A stretch of DNA of 45,457 bases from Planctomycetota bacterium (GTDB lineage: Bacteria > Planctomycetota > Phycisphaerae > Tepidisphaerales > Tepidisphaeraceae): contig JAPLNB010000190.1 in assembly GCA_026693085.1 (NCBI GenBank), positions 1-45,457 of the forward strand, given 5' to 3'. Positions 16,419-24,473 of the stretch are shown piece by piece (the stretch's first letter is position 1; each line of letters begins with the position of its first letter). Below the pieces are notes generated by a model. That model was not told the origin of the DNA. It worked only from the letters and a program-made list of their open reading frames with translations, and searched no databases. Position numbers and translations under genes: made by a program.

Positions 16419-16423
16419 GTAAG

Positions 16424-16429
16424 TATAAT
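16424..16429 (+). promoter_or_regulatory. -10 element of the hdr-mvh operon
   Basis: A perfect TATAAT lies 99 bp before the hdrC start codon. The -35 position holds only CTGCAA/TGCAAA, a poor match, which suggests an activator-dependent promoter. Confidence 0.5.
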
Positions 16430-16527
16430 TGTTATCTTGTGTTAACGCACTTGCCGTTTGAGCGTAAAAAGGATAGCCTAGTCTTTTGTTTGACTGGAAA
16501 TGGGTCCTTCAACAGAAGGAGTATGCC

Positions 16528-17127
16528 GTGTCGAGCCTGCAAATCCAAGTACGGATCAAGCATCAGGAAGAACTTGATCCGGATTTCGCCAACAGCATTG
16601 CCGCGCTTCCAGGCGGAGAGAACCTGTCCCGTTGTATTCAATGTGGCACCTGCAGCAGCACCTGCCCCGTGAGTCTGTACATGGACTACACGCCGCGGCG
16701 GATCATCGCGATGACCCGCGCGGGTTTTAAACAGGAAGTGCTCGCCAGCAACACAATTTGGTTGTGCGCATCGTGTTATGAATGCACGGTTGATTGCCCG
16801 CGAGAGATCAAGGTGACGGACATCATGTATGCCTTGAAGCGTCGGGCGATGGAGGAGAAGGTGTATCCGAAGCGATTTCCGACGCCCGTGTTGGCGAAGG
16901 AGTTCTTCAAGTCGGTACTTAAGACGGGTCGCAGCAACGAGGGGTTGACGGTGACGTGGATGATTCTGAAGACGGCACCACTTAACATGCTTAAACAAAT
17001 GGGTTTAGGGCTTAAACTGCTGTTACGCGGGCGGATGGCTTTGGGGGTTGAGAAGATGGAAGGCGATCCGACGCAGATCCGCCGGCTGATGGAGCAGGTG
17101 GAAGTGGAAGAGAAAAAGACGCATTGA
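16528..17127 (+). CDS. hdrC: Heterodisulfide reductase subunit C
   Basis: HdrC is the small ferredoxin-like subunit that passes electrons from HdrA to HdrB. This 199-residue protein has two C-x2-C-x2-C-x3-C-P [4Fe-4S] motifs at C36/39/42/46 ('CIQCGTCSSTCP') and C80/83/86/90 ('CASCYECTVDCP'), then a helical C-terminus. The start is GTG at 16528, preceded at 6 nt by AAGGAG (16516-16521); the frame extends upstream but without a ribosome site. It is first in the hdrCBA-mvhDGA operon, with hdrB following after 48 bp. Confidence 0.95.
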   Translation: MSSLQIQVRIKHQEELDPDFANSIAALPGGENLSRCIQCGTCSSTCPVSLYMDYTPRRIIAMTRAGFKQEVLASNTIWLCASCYECTVDCPREIKVTDIMYALKRRAMEEKVYPKRFPTPVLAKEFFKSVLKTGRSNEGLTVTWMILKTAPLNMLKQMGLGLKLLLRGRMALGVEKMEGDPTQIRRLMEQVEVEEKKTH

Positions 17128-17175
17128 ATGCGTCGGGGTAGTTGACTGGGGGCTAACGGAGAACGAGGCGCTGCC

Positions 17176-18051
17176 ATGAGGTACCTGTATTACCCGGGCT
17201 GTTCGCTCAAAGGAACCGGCAAGGCATACGACGAGTCCTTGGTCGCGGTGTTCGACAAGCTGGGCATGGATGCGAAGGAGTTGCCTGGCTGGAACTGCTG
17301 CGGGGCGACGGCATACATGTCGGTCGATGAGACCAAGGCGTTTGCCTTGGCGGCAAGGAATTTGGCACTGGCGGAGCAGGAAAACGGGAGCGATCCGATC
17401 CACCTGATCGCGCCCTGTGCCGCGTGCTACCTCGTGCTGAACAAGGTGCAAAAGTACATGGCGGAGTACGGGCATCTGCGAGAGGTGATCGCGAACAGCC
17501 TGAAGGCGGTTGGACTGAACTATCACGGAACGGTGAAGGTTCGGCATCCGCTGGATGTGTTTGTGAACGACATCGGATTGGACAAGATCAAGGCCGCGGT
17601 GTCGCATCCGTTGAAGGGTCTGAAGGTCGCCAGCTATTACGGCTGCCAAGTGGTTCGGCCCTACGCGGAGTTTGACGATCAGTACAACCCGCAGACGATG
17701 GACCAATTGATGAACGCATTGGGTGCCGATGCGGTGGACTGGCCCCTGAAGACGCGATGCTGCGGCGGGACGCTGACCGGAACGGTCGAAGAGGCCGGCC
17801 TGCGGATGAGCTACATCTTGCTCAAGGAAGCAAGCAAGCGAGGCGCGAACATCATGGCGACCGCGTGCCCGCTCTGCCAGTTCAACCTGGAGTGTTACCA
17901 GGGAAAGATGCGGGGCACCTTCGGCGACTCGATTGACCTGCCCGTGGCGTTCTTCACACAGATCATGGGCAGGGCGTTCGGGTTGGAAGCGAAGCGCATC
18001 GGCTTGCAGAGGCTATTTGTGCCGGTCAAAGCGGCGCCGGCAATGGCGTAA
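17176..18051 (+). CDS. hdrB: Heterodisulfide reductase subunit B
   Basis: HdrB holds the catalytic non-cubane [4Fe-4S] clusters that cleave a disulfide. The 291-residue protein has two complete CCG motifs: C9...C41-C42...C81-x2-C84, and C157...C195-C196...C231-x2-C234. In methanogens the substrate is CoM-S-S-CoB. Bacteria lack these, so the disulfide or other acceptor here is unknown. It lies between hdrC and hdrA on the same strand. Confidence 0.95.
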   Translation: MRYLYYPGCSLKGTGKAYDESLVAVFDKLGMDAKELPGWNCCGATAYMSVDETKAFALAARNLALAEQENGSDPIHLIAPCAACYLVLNKVQKYMAEYGHLREVIANSLKAVGLNYHGTVKVRHPLDVFVNDIGLDKIKAAVSHPLKGLKVASYYGCQVVRPYAEFDDQYNPQTMDQLMNALGADAVDWPLKTRCCGGTLTGTVEEAGLRMSYILLKEASKRGANIMATACPLCQFNLECYQGKMRGTFGDSIDLPVAFFTQIMGRAFGLEAKRIGLQRLFVPVKAAPAMA

Positions 18052-18061
18052 GGAGTTTGGC

Positions 18062-20068
18062 ATGTTCATGGAGAATAAAGCTTCGGACGGCGAGCAGCCC
18101 CGCGTCGGCGTATACGTCTGTTACTGCGGGATGAACATCGCTTCGAAGGTGGATGTGGAAGCGCTTCGGCAGTTTGCCGAGAAGCTGCCCAATGTGGTGG
18201 TGTCGCGAACCTACAAGTTCATGTGCTCGGACCCCGGGCAAGAATTGATTGCACAGGACATCAAGGAGCAGAAGCTGAACCGGATCGTGGTGGCGTCGTG
18301 TTCGCCACTGCTGCACGATGCGACGTTCCGCAAGGCCTGCGCCAAGGCCGGACTGAACCCGTTCTATTTCACGATGGCCAACATCCGCGAGCAGGTGAGC
18401 TGGGTGACGGCCAACTCCGCGGCGGCGACGAAAAAGGCCAAGGCGCTGGTCGCGGCGGCGGTCGCTCGCGTTGCCATGCACGAGGCCCTGGAAAAGAAGC
18501 GCGTCCCCGTGCACGCGGACGTGATGGTCGTCGGGGCGGGGATTTCCGGCATTCACGCGGCGCTCTTGCTGGCGAATGCGGGAAAAAAAGTTTACCTGGT
18601 CGAACGCGAACCGTCGATCGGCGGCCACATGGGGCAGCTCGACAAGACCTTCCCGACCCTGGACTGCTCGGCGTGCATTCTGACGCCGAAAATGTCGGAG
18701 GTGAAGAACCATCCGAACATCACCCTCTGGACGCTCTCGGACGTGCAAGAGGTCTCCGGGTTCTCCGGAAACTTCAAGGTCAAGGTGAAACGCAACCCGC
18801 GGTTTGTGAAGCTCGAGCTGTGCGTGGCGTGCGGGCAGTGCGTCGAGGCGTGCGTCTTCAAGGAAGGACGCGTGCCGGATGAGTACAACATCGGTCTGTC
18901 GAAGCACAAGCCGATTTACATGCCGTTCCCACAGGCAACGCCCGCATCGGTTCTGATCGACCCGAATGCGTGCTTGAAGCTGTCGCGAGGCAAGTGCGCG
19001 TCGAAGTGCGTGGAGGCGTGCGATCGGGCGGCGATCGACTTCGAGCAGAAGGTCGAGTATTCCGAAGTCGAGGTTGGGGCGATCATTCTGGCGACGGGGT
19101 ATCAGCTCTTCGATGCGACAAAAATGCCGGAGTATGGGTACGGAAAGTATCCGAACGTGTATACGATGATCGAACTCGAGCGGCTGGTGAACGCCGCCGG
19201 CCCGACGCAGGGCGAAATCGTGATGCGGGATGGGCGTAAGCCCAAGCGAGTCGGGATCATTCACTGCGTGGGTTCGCGAGACAAACGCCATCATCCCTAC
19301 TGCTCGGGCGTCTGCTGCATGGTATCCCTGAAAATGGCCCACCTGATGCGGGAGCGTATTGATGCCGAAGTGTTCAACTTCTACATCGACATGCGGACGA
19401 CCCTGAAGGGGTATGAGGAGTTCTACGATCGCGTGCTGCACGACGGGGTGAATTTTGTCCGCGGCCGCGTGGCCGAGGTCACCGACTGGGCGATGACGCC
19501 CGGCGAGGAGGGGAAACTGGTCATCCGCGTCGAGGACACGCTGATCGGTGTGGTGCGGCGGATTCCGGTGGACATGGTCGTCCTGGCGACGGCGATGGAA
19601 GCGCACGACGACGCGGACGACGTGCGGCGAAAATTCAACATCTCCTGCTCCAAGGAAGGGTGGTTCCTCGAGCGGCATCCCAAGCTCGCGCCGGTTTCGA
19701 CGTTCTCCGACGGCATATTCCTGGCGGGCGTTTGCCAGGGGCCGAAGGACATTCCGGAATCGGTCGCGCAGGCGGGAGCCGCGGCGGCCGAGGCGCTGTC
19801 GCTGGTGGACAAGGGTTTTGTCGAGATCGAGCCGAACAGCGCGTGGATCGACGCCGACACCTGCAGCGGGTGCAAAACGTGCATTCCGCTCTGCCCGTAT
19901 CACGCAATTTCACGGGACGAGCAGAAGAAGGTGGCGGTGGTGAACGAGGCGCTGTGCAAAGGCTGCGGAACGTGCGTCGGCGCGTGCCCGTCGGGGTCAG
20001 CACAGCAGAAGTTGTTCACCGACCAACAGTTACATCAGGAAATCGAAGGGGTGCTGAATTATGTCTAA
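18062..20068 (+). CDS. hdrA: Heterodisulfide reductase subunit A (electron-bifurcating flavoprotein)
   Basis: HdrA carries the FAD that splits electron pairs from the hydrogenase between ferredoxin and HdrBC. The 668-residue protein has an N-terminal Fe-S domain ('VGVYVCYCGMNI' to about residue 115), a thioredoxin-reductase-like FAD domain with 'VVGAGISGIHAAL' (GxGxxG near 158-163), the Cys region 'LDCSACILTPKM', an inserted ferredoxin at C254/257/260/264, and a C-terminal two-cluster ferredoxin ('CSGCKTCIPLCP', 'CKGCGTCVGACP'). The ATG at 18062 lies 10 bp after hdrB and follows GGAG. The 3' end overlaps mvhD by 8 bp, which argues for translational coupling and a tight complex. Confidence 0.95.
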   Translation: MFMENKASDGEQPRVGVYVCYCGMNIASKVDVEALRQFAEKLPNVVVSRTYKFMCSDPGQELIAQDIKEQKLNRIVVASCSPLLHDATFRKACAKAGLNPFYFTMANIREQVSWVTANSAAATKKAKALVAAAVARVAMHEALEKKRVPVHADVMVVGAGISGIHAALLLANAGKKVYLVEREPSIGGHMGQLDKTFPTLDCSACILTPKMSEVKNHPNITLWTLSDVQEVSGFSGNFKVKVKRNPRFVKLELCVACGQCVEACVFKEGRVPDEYNIGLSKHKPIYMPFPQATPASVLIDPNACLKLSRGKCASKCVEACDRAAIDFEQKVEYSEVEVGAIILATGYQLFDATKMPEYGYGKYPNVYTMIELERLVNAAGPTQGEIVMRDGRKPKRVGIIHCVGSRDKRHHPYCSGVCCMVSLKMAHLMRERIDAEVFNFYIDMRTTLKGYEEFYDRVLHDGVNFVRGRVAEVTDWAMTPGEEGKLVIRVEDTLIGVVRRIPVDMVVLATAMEAHDDADDVRRKFNISCSKEGWFLERHPKLAPVSTFSDGIFLAGVCQGPKDIPESVAQAGAAAAEALSLVDKGFVEIEPNSAWIDADTCSGCKTCIPLCPYHAISRDEQKKVAVVNEALCKGCGTCVGACPSGSAQQKLFTDQQLHQEIEGVLNYV

Positions 20069-20567
20069 CCTAAGTCTACCCCAGGCGGCAGCGGGCAACG
20101 GCGGATTTGAGCCCCGGATTGTCGCGTTCTTCTGCAACTGGTGCACCTACACGGCCAGCGACCTCGCGGGCATCTCGCGGATGACCTATGCCCCCAACAC
20201 GCGGGTCATCCGCGTGATGTGCAGCGGGCGAATTGAGCCGCAGTTGATCCTGGCGGCCCTGCGGAAGGGCGCTGACGGGGTCCTGATCGGCGGATGCCAT
20301 CCCGGCGACTGCCACTACCAGGTGGGCAACTACAAGTGCCTGCGCCGGTTCAAGCTGCTCAAGAGGTACTTCGAGCAGATGGGGATTGAGCCCGAGCGCG
20401 TGCGCCTGGAATGGATCGCCGCCTCCGAAGGCGACAAGGTGCAGAAGGTGACCAACGAGATGGTCGAGCAGGTCCGCAAACTTGGGCCGCTCAATCTGGC
20501 CGAAGCACCGAAGCCGCATCATCAGGCGGCCGCGTGTGCGGTCGCTGCTGAAGGAGCCGTGTCATGA
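20061..20567 (+). CDS. mvhD: MvhD, 2Fe-2S subunit linking hydrogenase to HdrA
   Basis: MvhD (FrhD/MvhD family, the delta subunit) relays electrons from the [NiFe] hydrogenase to HdrA. The 168-residue protein has the cluster ligands C25 and C28 in 'FFCNWCTYTASD', C54 in 'VMCSGRI', and C79 and C84 in 'GGCHPGDCHY'. The C-terminal 20 residues are Ala/His-rich and probably not structured. It overlaps hdrA by 8 bp and mvhG by 4 bp (ATGA). Confidence 0.95.
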   Translation: MSNLSLPQAAAGNGGFEPRIVAFFCNWCTYTASDLAGISRMTYAPNTRVIRVMCSGRIEPQLILAALRKGADGVLIGGCHPGDCHYQVGNYKCLRRFKLLKRYFEQMGIEPERVRLEWIAASEGDKVQKVTNEMVEQVRKLGPLNLAEAPKPHHQAAACAVAAEGAVS

Positions 20568-21547
20568 GCAAACCGAAAGCCGGATTTTACTGGTGTGCGT
20601 CCTGCGGCGGATGTGAAGAGTCCGTGGTCGACTTGGCCGAGGACCTCATCGCCGTGGTCACCGCCATCGATTTTGTCTTCTTCCCCTGTGCGATGGATTT
20701 CAAACGCGAGGACGTGGAAGCGATGAAAGACGGCGAGATTGCCGTCTGTTTCATCAACGGCGCCGTCCGCTCCTCCGAGCAGTTTGAAATGGTCGAGCTG
20801 CTGCGGAAGAAGTCGCAGCTCATCATCGCGTACGGAAGCTGTGCGCACATGGGCGGGATTCCGGGTCTGGCAAACCTGTACGACCTGGAATCGATCCTCA
20901 AGCGCGTGTACACCGAGACGGAGAGCACGGACAACCCGTCGGGAACCCGGCCACTGCCCCAGACCACCGTGCCCGGCGGGAAATTGACGCTGCCGACGCT
21001 GGATGAGAGTGTGAAGTCGCTCGACCAGGTGATTCCGGTGGATTATTACATCCCTGGCTGTCCGCCCCCGACGCCATTGCTGAAGGCGGCGGTCGAGGCG
21101 GTGCTGTCGGGCAAGCTGCCCCCGAAGGGGACGGTGCTGGCGCCGGATATCGCGCTGTGTAAGGAATGCCCGCGGATTGACTCCAAGCCCGAGGACCTGG
21201 CGATCAAGGCCTTCAAGAGGCCGCACGAGATCGACATCGACCCAGAAAAGTGTCTGTTGGCCCAGGGTCTCTTGTGCCTGGGTCCTGGGACACGGTCGGG
21301 CTGCGGGGCGGCGTGCATCAAGGGCAACATGCCATGCACCGGTTGCCTGGGTCCGGTGAGCCGGGTCCACGATCACGGCGGGGCGACCATGGCGGCGCTG
21401 GCGTCGCTGCTGGAGGCGACTGAGGAAGACCAGATTGTCTCGGCGATCGAGAGCGTCCCGGACCCCGTGGGGACGTTTTACCGCTATGGGGTCCCCGGGT
21501 CGCTGCTGTTCCGGAAACACACGACCTCTGGAAATGGAGGCCACTAA
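20564..21547 (+). CDS. mvhG: [NiFe] hydrogenase small subunit, group 3c
   Basis: The 327-residue small subunit holds Fe-S clusters that conduct electrons from the active site. The N-terminus 'YWCASCGGCEES' gives proximal-cluster Cys (C11, C14, C17), with further ligands in 'GSCAHMGGIPG' and 'IPGCPPPTPLL'. The C-terminal half has a Cys-rich segment ('CKECPR', 'GPGTRSGCGAACIKGNMPCTGCLGP') as in methyl-viologen hydrogenases. No Tat signal is present, so it is cytosolic. It lies between mvhD and mvhA. Confidence 0.94.
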   Translation: MSKPKAGFYWCASCGGCEESVVDLAEDLIAVVTAIDFVFFPCAMDFKREDVEAMKDGEIAVCFINGAVRSSEQFEMVELLRKKSQLIIAYGSCAHMGGIPGLANLYDLESILKRVYTETESTDNPSGTRPLPQTTVPGGKLTLPTLDESVKSLDQVIPVDYYIPGCPPPTPLLKAAVEAVLSGKLPPKGTVLAPDIALCKECPRIDSKPEDLAIKAFKRPHEIDIDPEKCLLAQGLLCLGPGTRSGCGAACIKGNMPCTGCLGPVSRVHDHGGATMAALASLLEATEEDQIVSAIESVPDPVGTFYRYGVPGSLLFRKHTTSGNGGH

Positions 21548-21549
21548 CT

Positions 21550-23028
21550 ATGTCTCGCCATATCACCGTTGATCCAATTTCGCGGCTGGAAGGCCACGGC
21601 AAGATCGACATTATTCTGAACGACGCCGGCGATGTGGAGCGCGCTTATCTCCAGATCCCCGAGCTGCGCGGCTTCGAAAAGTTCGCCGAAGGACGACAGG
21701 TCGAAGACATGCCCCAGATCACCTCACGCATCTGCGGCGTCTGCCCCATGGCCCACCACATGGCCGGCACCAAGGCGGTCGACGGCGTCTACGGCGTGCA
21801 GCCGACCGCGACTGGGCGATTGATCCGCGAACTGGCCTACAACACCTTCATGTTCGAAGATCACGCGTTGCACTTCTATTACCTGGGCGGCCCGGACTTC
21901 ATCGTCGGGCCCGATGCGCCCAAGGCCCAGCGGAACATCGTCGGAGTCCTCGGCAAAGTCGGCCTCGAAGTCGGCAAAAAAGTCATCGCCATGCGCCGCG
22001 AGGCGAGGGACATGATGACGCTGCTGTGCGGCAAGGTGATTCACCCCGTGTTCGGGCTGCCGGGAGGCGTATCCAAGCGGATCAGCGCTGATGAGCAGAA
22101 AAAAGCGATTGAGATCTCGGAAAAAGCGGTGGAATTCGGGCAGTTTACGCTCCAGGTGTTCCACGACATCGTCCTGAAGAACCAGCAGTACGTGGATGCG
22201 ATCCGCTCGGATGCCTATACGCACAAAACCTACTACATGGGCATGGTCGACGAGAAAAACCAGGTGAACTTCTATGACGGCATGCTCCGGGTGGTCGCAC
22301 CGGATGGCAAGGAATTCCTGAAGTTCAAGCCGGCGGAGTATCTCAAGCACATCGCGGAGCATGTCGAACCCTGGAGCTATATTAAGTTCTGCTATCTCAA
22401 GGCGATCGGGTGGAAGGGCTTTGAGGAAGGCCCGCAGAGCGGTGTGTATTCGGTGGCGCCGTTGGCGCGGCTCAATGTGGCCGACGGGATGCCGACGCCA
22501 AAGGCCAATGAAGCCTATCAGCAGTTCTTCAGCGTGCTTGGGAAGAAGCCGGTGCATCATACCCTGGCCAACCATTGGGCGCGGGTGATTGAGCTGCTGT
22601 GCGCGGCCGAGATGATGCTGGAGCAGGCCAAGAATCCCGCCTTGACAGATGCGAAGATCCGAAACATCCCGATGACGACCCCGACGGAAGGCGTGGGCGT
22701 GGTCGAAGCGCCGCGCGGAACCCTGTTCCATCACTATTGGACCGATAAGAAGGGCGTTGTCACCAAGGCGAACCTGATCGTGGCGACGCAGAACAACGCA
22801 GCCCGGATTGCGATGTCCGTGGATCGGGCCGCGAAGAGCCTGATCAAGGCCGGTAAGGTCAATGACGGGATCCTGAACCGGATTGAGATGGCCTTCCGGG
22901 CATACGACCCGTGCCATGGTTGTGCGACCCACGCGCTGCCAGGCGACATGCCGCTGGTGGTGCGGGTCTATAATCCGCAGCACGAGTTGGTGCAGGAGAT
23001 TCGCCGGGACATGCAGAGAGCCTCATGA
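21550..23028 (+). CDS. mvhA: [NiFe] hydrogenase large subunit, group 3c
   Basis: The 492-residue catalytic subunit binds the NiFe(CN)2CO centre. The L1 motif 'RICGVCPMAHH' supplies C62 and C65; the L2 motif 'DPCHGCATHAL' supplies C455 and C458. The 31 residues after H461 would be removed by the maturation protease after nickel insertion. The next gene encodes such a protease and overlaps by 4 bp. With mvhD and mvhG it forms the hydrogenase half of the H2-dependent Hdr complex. Confidence 0.95.
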   Translation: MSRHITVDPISRLEGHGKIDIILNDAGDVERAYLQIPELRGFEKFAEGRQVEDMPQITSRICGVCPMAHHMAGTKAVDGVYGVQPTATGRLIRELAYNTFMFEDHALHFYYLGGPDFIVGPDAPKAQRNIVGVLGKVGLEVGKKVIAMRREARDMMTLLCGKVIHPVFGLPGGVSKRISADEQKKAIEISEKAVEFGQFTLQVFHDIVLKNQQYVDAIRSDAYTHKTYYMGMVDEKNQVNFYDGMLRVVAPDGKEFLKFKPAEYLKHIAEHVEPWSYIKFCYLKAIGWKGFEEGPQSGVYSVAPLARLNVADGMPTPKANEAYQQFFSVLGKKPVHHTLANHWARVIELLCAAEMMLEQAKNPALTDAKIRNIPMTTPTEGVGVVEAPRGTLFHHYWTDKKGVVTKANLIVATQNNAARIAMSVDRAAKSLIKAGKVNDGILNRIEMAFRAYDPCHGCATHALPGDMPLVVRVYNPQHELVQEIRRDMQRAS

Positions 23029-23471
23029 CAAAAACGTTGGTGTTGGGGCTGGGTAACGAGATCCTGGCGGACGATGCGGTCGGGGTTCTGGTTGCCCGAC
23101 AACTCAAGGACGAATTTGCAGGGCGCGCGGATGTTATCTCGTGCGCCCTGCATGGTTTGGCGCTATTGGAGTTGTTCATCGGCTATGAGCGGGCGATCCT
23201 GATTGATGCGATTCAGACCGGGAAGAACCCGCCAGGAACGATCATGGAGCTGCGCGGGGAGGATTTGGATAAGGTATACGCGCCATCGCCGCATTATGCC
23301 GGGGTGCCGGAGATGCTGGAACTGGCGGAACAGTTGGAGCTCGATTTTCCCAAGGAGTTTCGAATTTTCGCCGTGGAGGTGGGGGACATGCGCACGATTG
23401 GCGGACCGGTGACGGCGGCGGTGGCGGCGGCGATCCCGGCGGTCTGTGAGCGGGTGAAGGCGGTGATGTAA
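23025..23471 (+). CDS. [NiFe] hydrogenase maturation endopeptidase (HyaD/HycI family)
   Basis: The 148-residue nickel-dependent protease trims the C-terminal extension of a large subunit. It has the family start 'LVLGLGNEILADDAVGV' with the Ni-sensing Glu and Asp, 'ILIDAIQTG', and the His of 'SPHYAGVPEML'. It overlaps mvhA by 4 bp, so MvhA is its likely target. It is the only such protease in the window although two large subunits are encoded. No hypABCDEF genes are present. Confidence 0.92.
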   Translation: MTKTLVLGLGNEILADDAVGVLVARQLKDEFAGRADVISCALHGLALLELFIGYERAILIDAIQTGKNPPGTIMELRGEDLDKVYAPSPHYAGVPEMLELAEQLELDFPKEFRIFAVEVGDMRTIGGPVTAAVAAAIPAVCERVKAVM

Positions 23472-23497
23472 GGGATGGGATTGGGATTTCGGGGGGG
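23472..23497 (+). other. G-quadruplex-forming tract at the operon end
   Basis: GGG-AT-GGG-ATT-GGG-ATTTC-GGGGGGG begins at the base after the protease stop codon. Four G-runs with loops of 2, 3 and 5 fit the G3+N1-7 rule. In the mRNA it could protect or structure the 3' end. Confidence 0.5.
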
Positions 23498-23747
23498 CTG
23501 TGCGAGTTTTGGGCGGATAATCTGGGGCGGGGTTGTGTTGGGGGCTGGGCGTTGAGGTTGTTGCGGACGAGGCTGGCGAGGGAATGCGTCGTGGCATCGT
23601 ATCGACAGGTGTACGTATGGTTTATGAAGTGCAAGCGAGGTGCATCATGTGCCGATGAAGGGCGTGGCGGCGGGCTTTGGGGTGGGGTGATGGCGTGGAC
23701 CTAGTGAGTGCATCAGGGACGAACAAGGATTCGACGGAAGCGATATT

Positions 23748-23767
23748 AAAGGACTTATGAGTCCTTT
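23748..23767. promoter_or_regulatory. 20-bp perfect palindrome, putative operator
   Basis: AAAGGACT and AGTCCTTT are perfect 8-bp arms around TATG. It lies 45 bp upstream of the first Crp-like site. A 12-base part, CTCATAAGTCCT on the opposite strand, recurs upstream of flgM near 13123-13135. The binding protein is unknown. Confidence 0.55.
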
Positions 23768-23811
23768 GATCTTGCTGGCGTCAGGCAGATATGGTACGAT
23801 CATGGAACTTA

Positions 23812-23846
23812 GTGAAATTTTTCACATAATAGGTGAATGGTTTCAC
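23812..23846. promoter_or_regulatory. Tandem Crp/Fnr-type operators upstream of the hox operon
   Basis: GTGAA-ATTT-TTCAC (23812-23825) and GTGAA-TGGT-TTCAC (23833-23846) are both perfect 5-4-5 palindromes, with centres 21 bp apart, i.e. on the same DNA face. A further half-site GTGAA starts at 23855, 22 bp on. The geometry equals the Crp core GTGA-N6-TCAC and the HcpR/Dnr boxes. Confidence 0.7.
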
Positions 23847-23907
23847 GAATAGCTGTGAAGCATCGCGTGTGTTGTAGAGCGTTGGTGAGTTGGTCGCAGG
23901 AGATGTC

Positions 23908-24408
23908 ATGACGGCACCACCGAAAGCGAATGGGAACGGGAACGGCGGCGAGCCGCTGGATCTGAGCCAGTTGGACCCGATCCTGGACGAGTTCAAGGGG
24001 CACAAGGACGCGGTCATTCCGATCCTGCAGCGCACGCAGGACACCTTGGGGTATTTGCCCCGGGAGGCGCTGAAGTACATCTCGGTCAAAGCGCGGATTC
24101 CATTGAACCAGTTGTACGGGGTGGCGACGTTTTATACGCAGTTTCATCTGAAGCGGCGGGGGCGGCACCTGGTCAGGATCTGTGACGGGACCGCGTGTCA
24201 TGTGCGAGGGGCGCCCAAGAACATCGATGCGATGGAGAAAGGCCTGGGCCTGGCGGCGGGGGCGACGACGCCCGATTACAGGCTGACGTTCGAGATTGTG
24301 TACTGCCTGGGGTCATGTGGCCTGGCGCCCGTGGCGTTGGTAGATGAGAAGGTGTACGGGCAGTTGGCGCCCCAAGTGCTCGTTGAGCGGCTGAAGGCGC
24401 TTCCCTAG
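23908..24408 (+). CDS. hoxE: NuoE/HoxE-like 2Fe-2S subunit
   Basis: The 166-residue protein is the 24-kDa-type subunit (NuoE, HoxE, HndA) of NAD(P)-linked complexes. A helical domain ('ILQRTQDTLGYLP', 'YGVATFYTQFH') is followed by a thioredoxin-like domain with 2Fe-2S ligands C92, C97, C133 and C137 ('CDGTAC', 'CLGSC'). AGGAG sits 5 nt before the ATG at 23908. It opens the second hydrogenase operon, behind the tandem palindromes. On sequence alone hndA would be an equally good name. Confidence 0.92.
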   Translation: MTAPPKANGNGNGGEPLDLSQLDPILDEFKGHKDAVIPILQRTQDTLGYLPREALKYISVKARIPLNQLYGVATFYTQFHLKRRGRHLVRICDGTACHVRGAPKNIDAMEKGLGLAAGATTPDYRLTFEIVYCLGSCGLAPVALVDEKVYGQLAPQVLVERLKALP

Positions 24409-24473
24409 AGCGGCTGCCGACCGATGACGGCGGCTAATGCTGGCCCTGAAGGTTCCGGGATTTGGAGAGAGGC

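Larger units (their letters stand above)
23472..23907. other. 436-bp regulatory region between the two hydrogenase operons
   Basis: No gene was seen. It holds a G-quadruplex-type tract at 23472-23497, a G-rich stretch to about 23700, a 20-bp palindrome at 23748-23767 and two Crp/Fnr-geometry palindromes at 23812-23846. A convincing -10 element could not be identified. Confidence 0.7.

Noticed and set aside
18026..19903. A 625-codon minus-strand frame opposite hdrA
   Set aside because: Shadow of hdrA with the same low-information composition.
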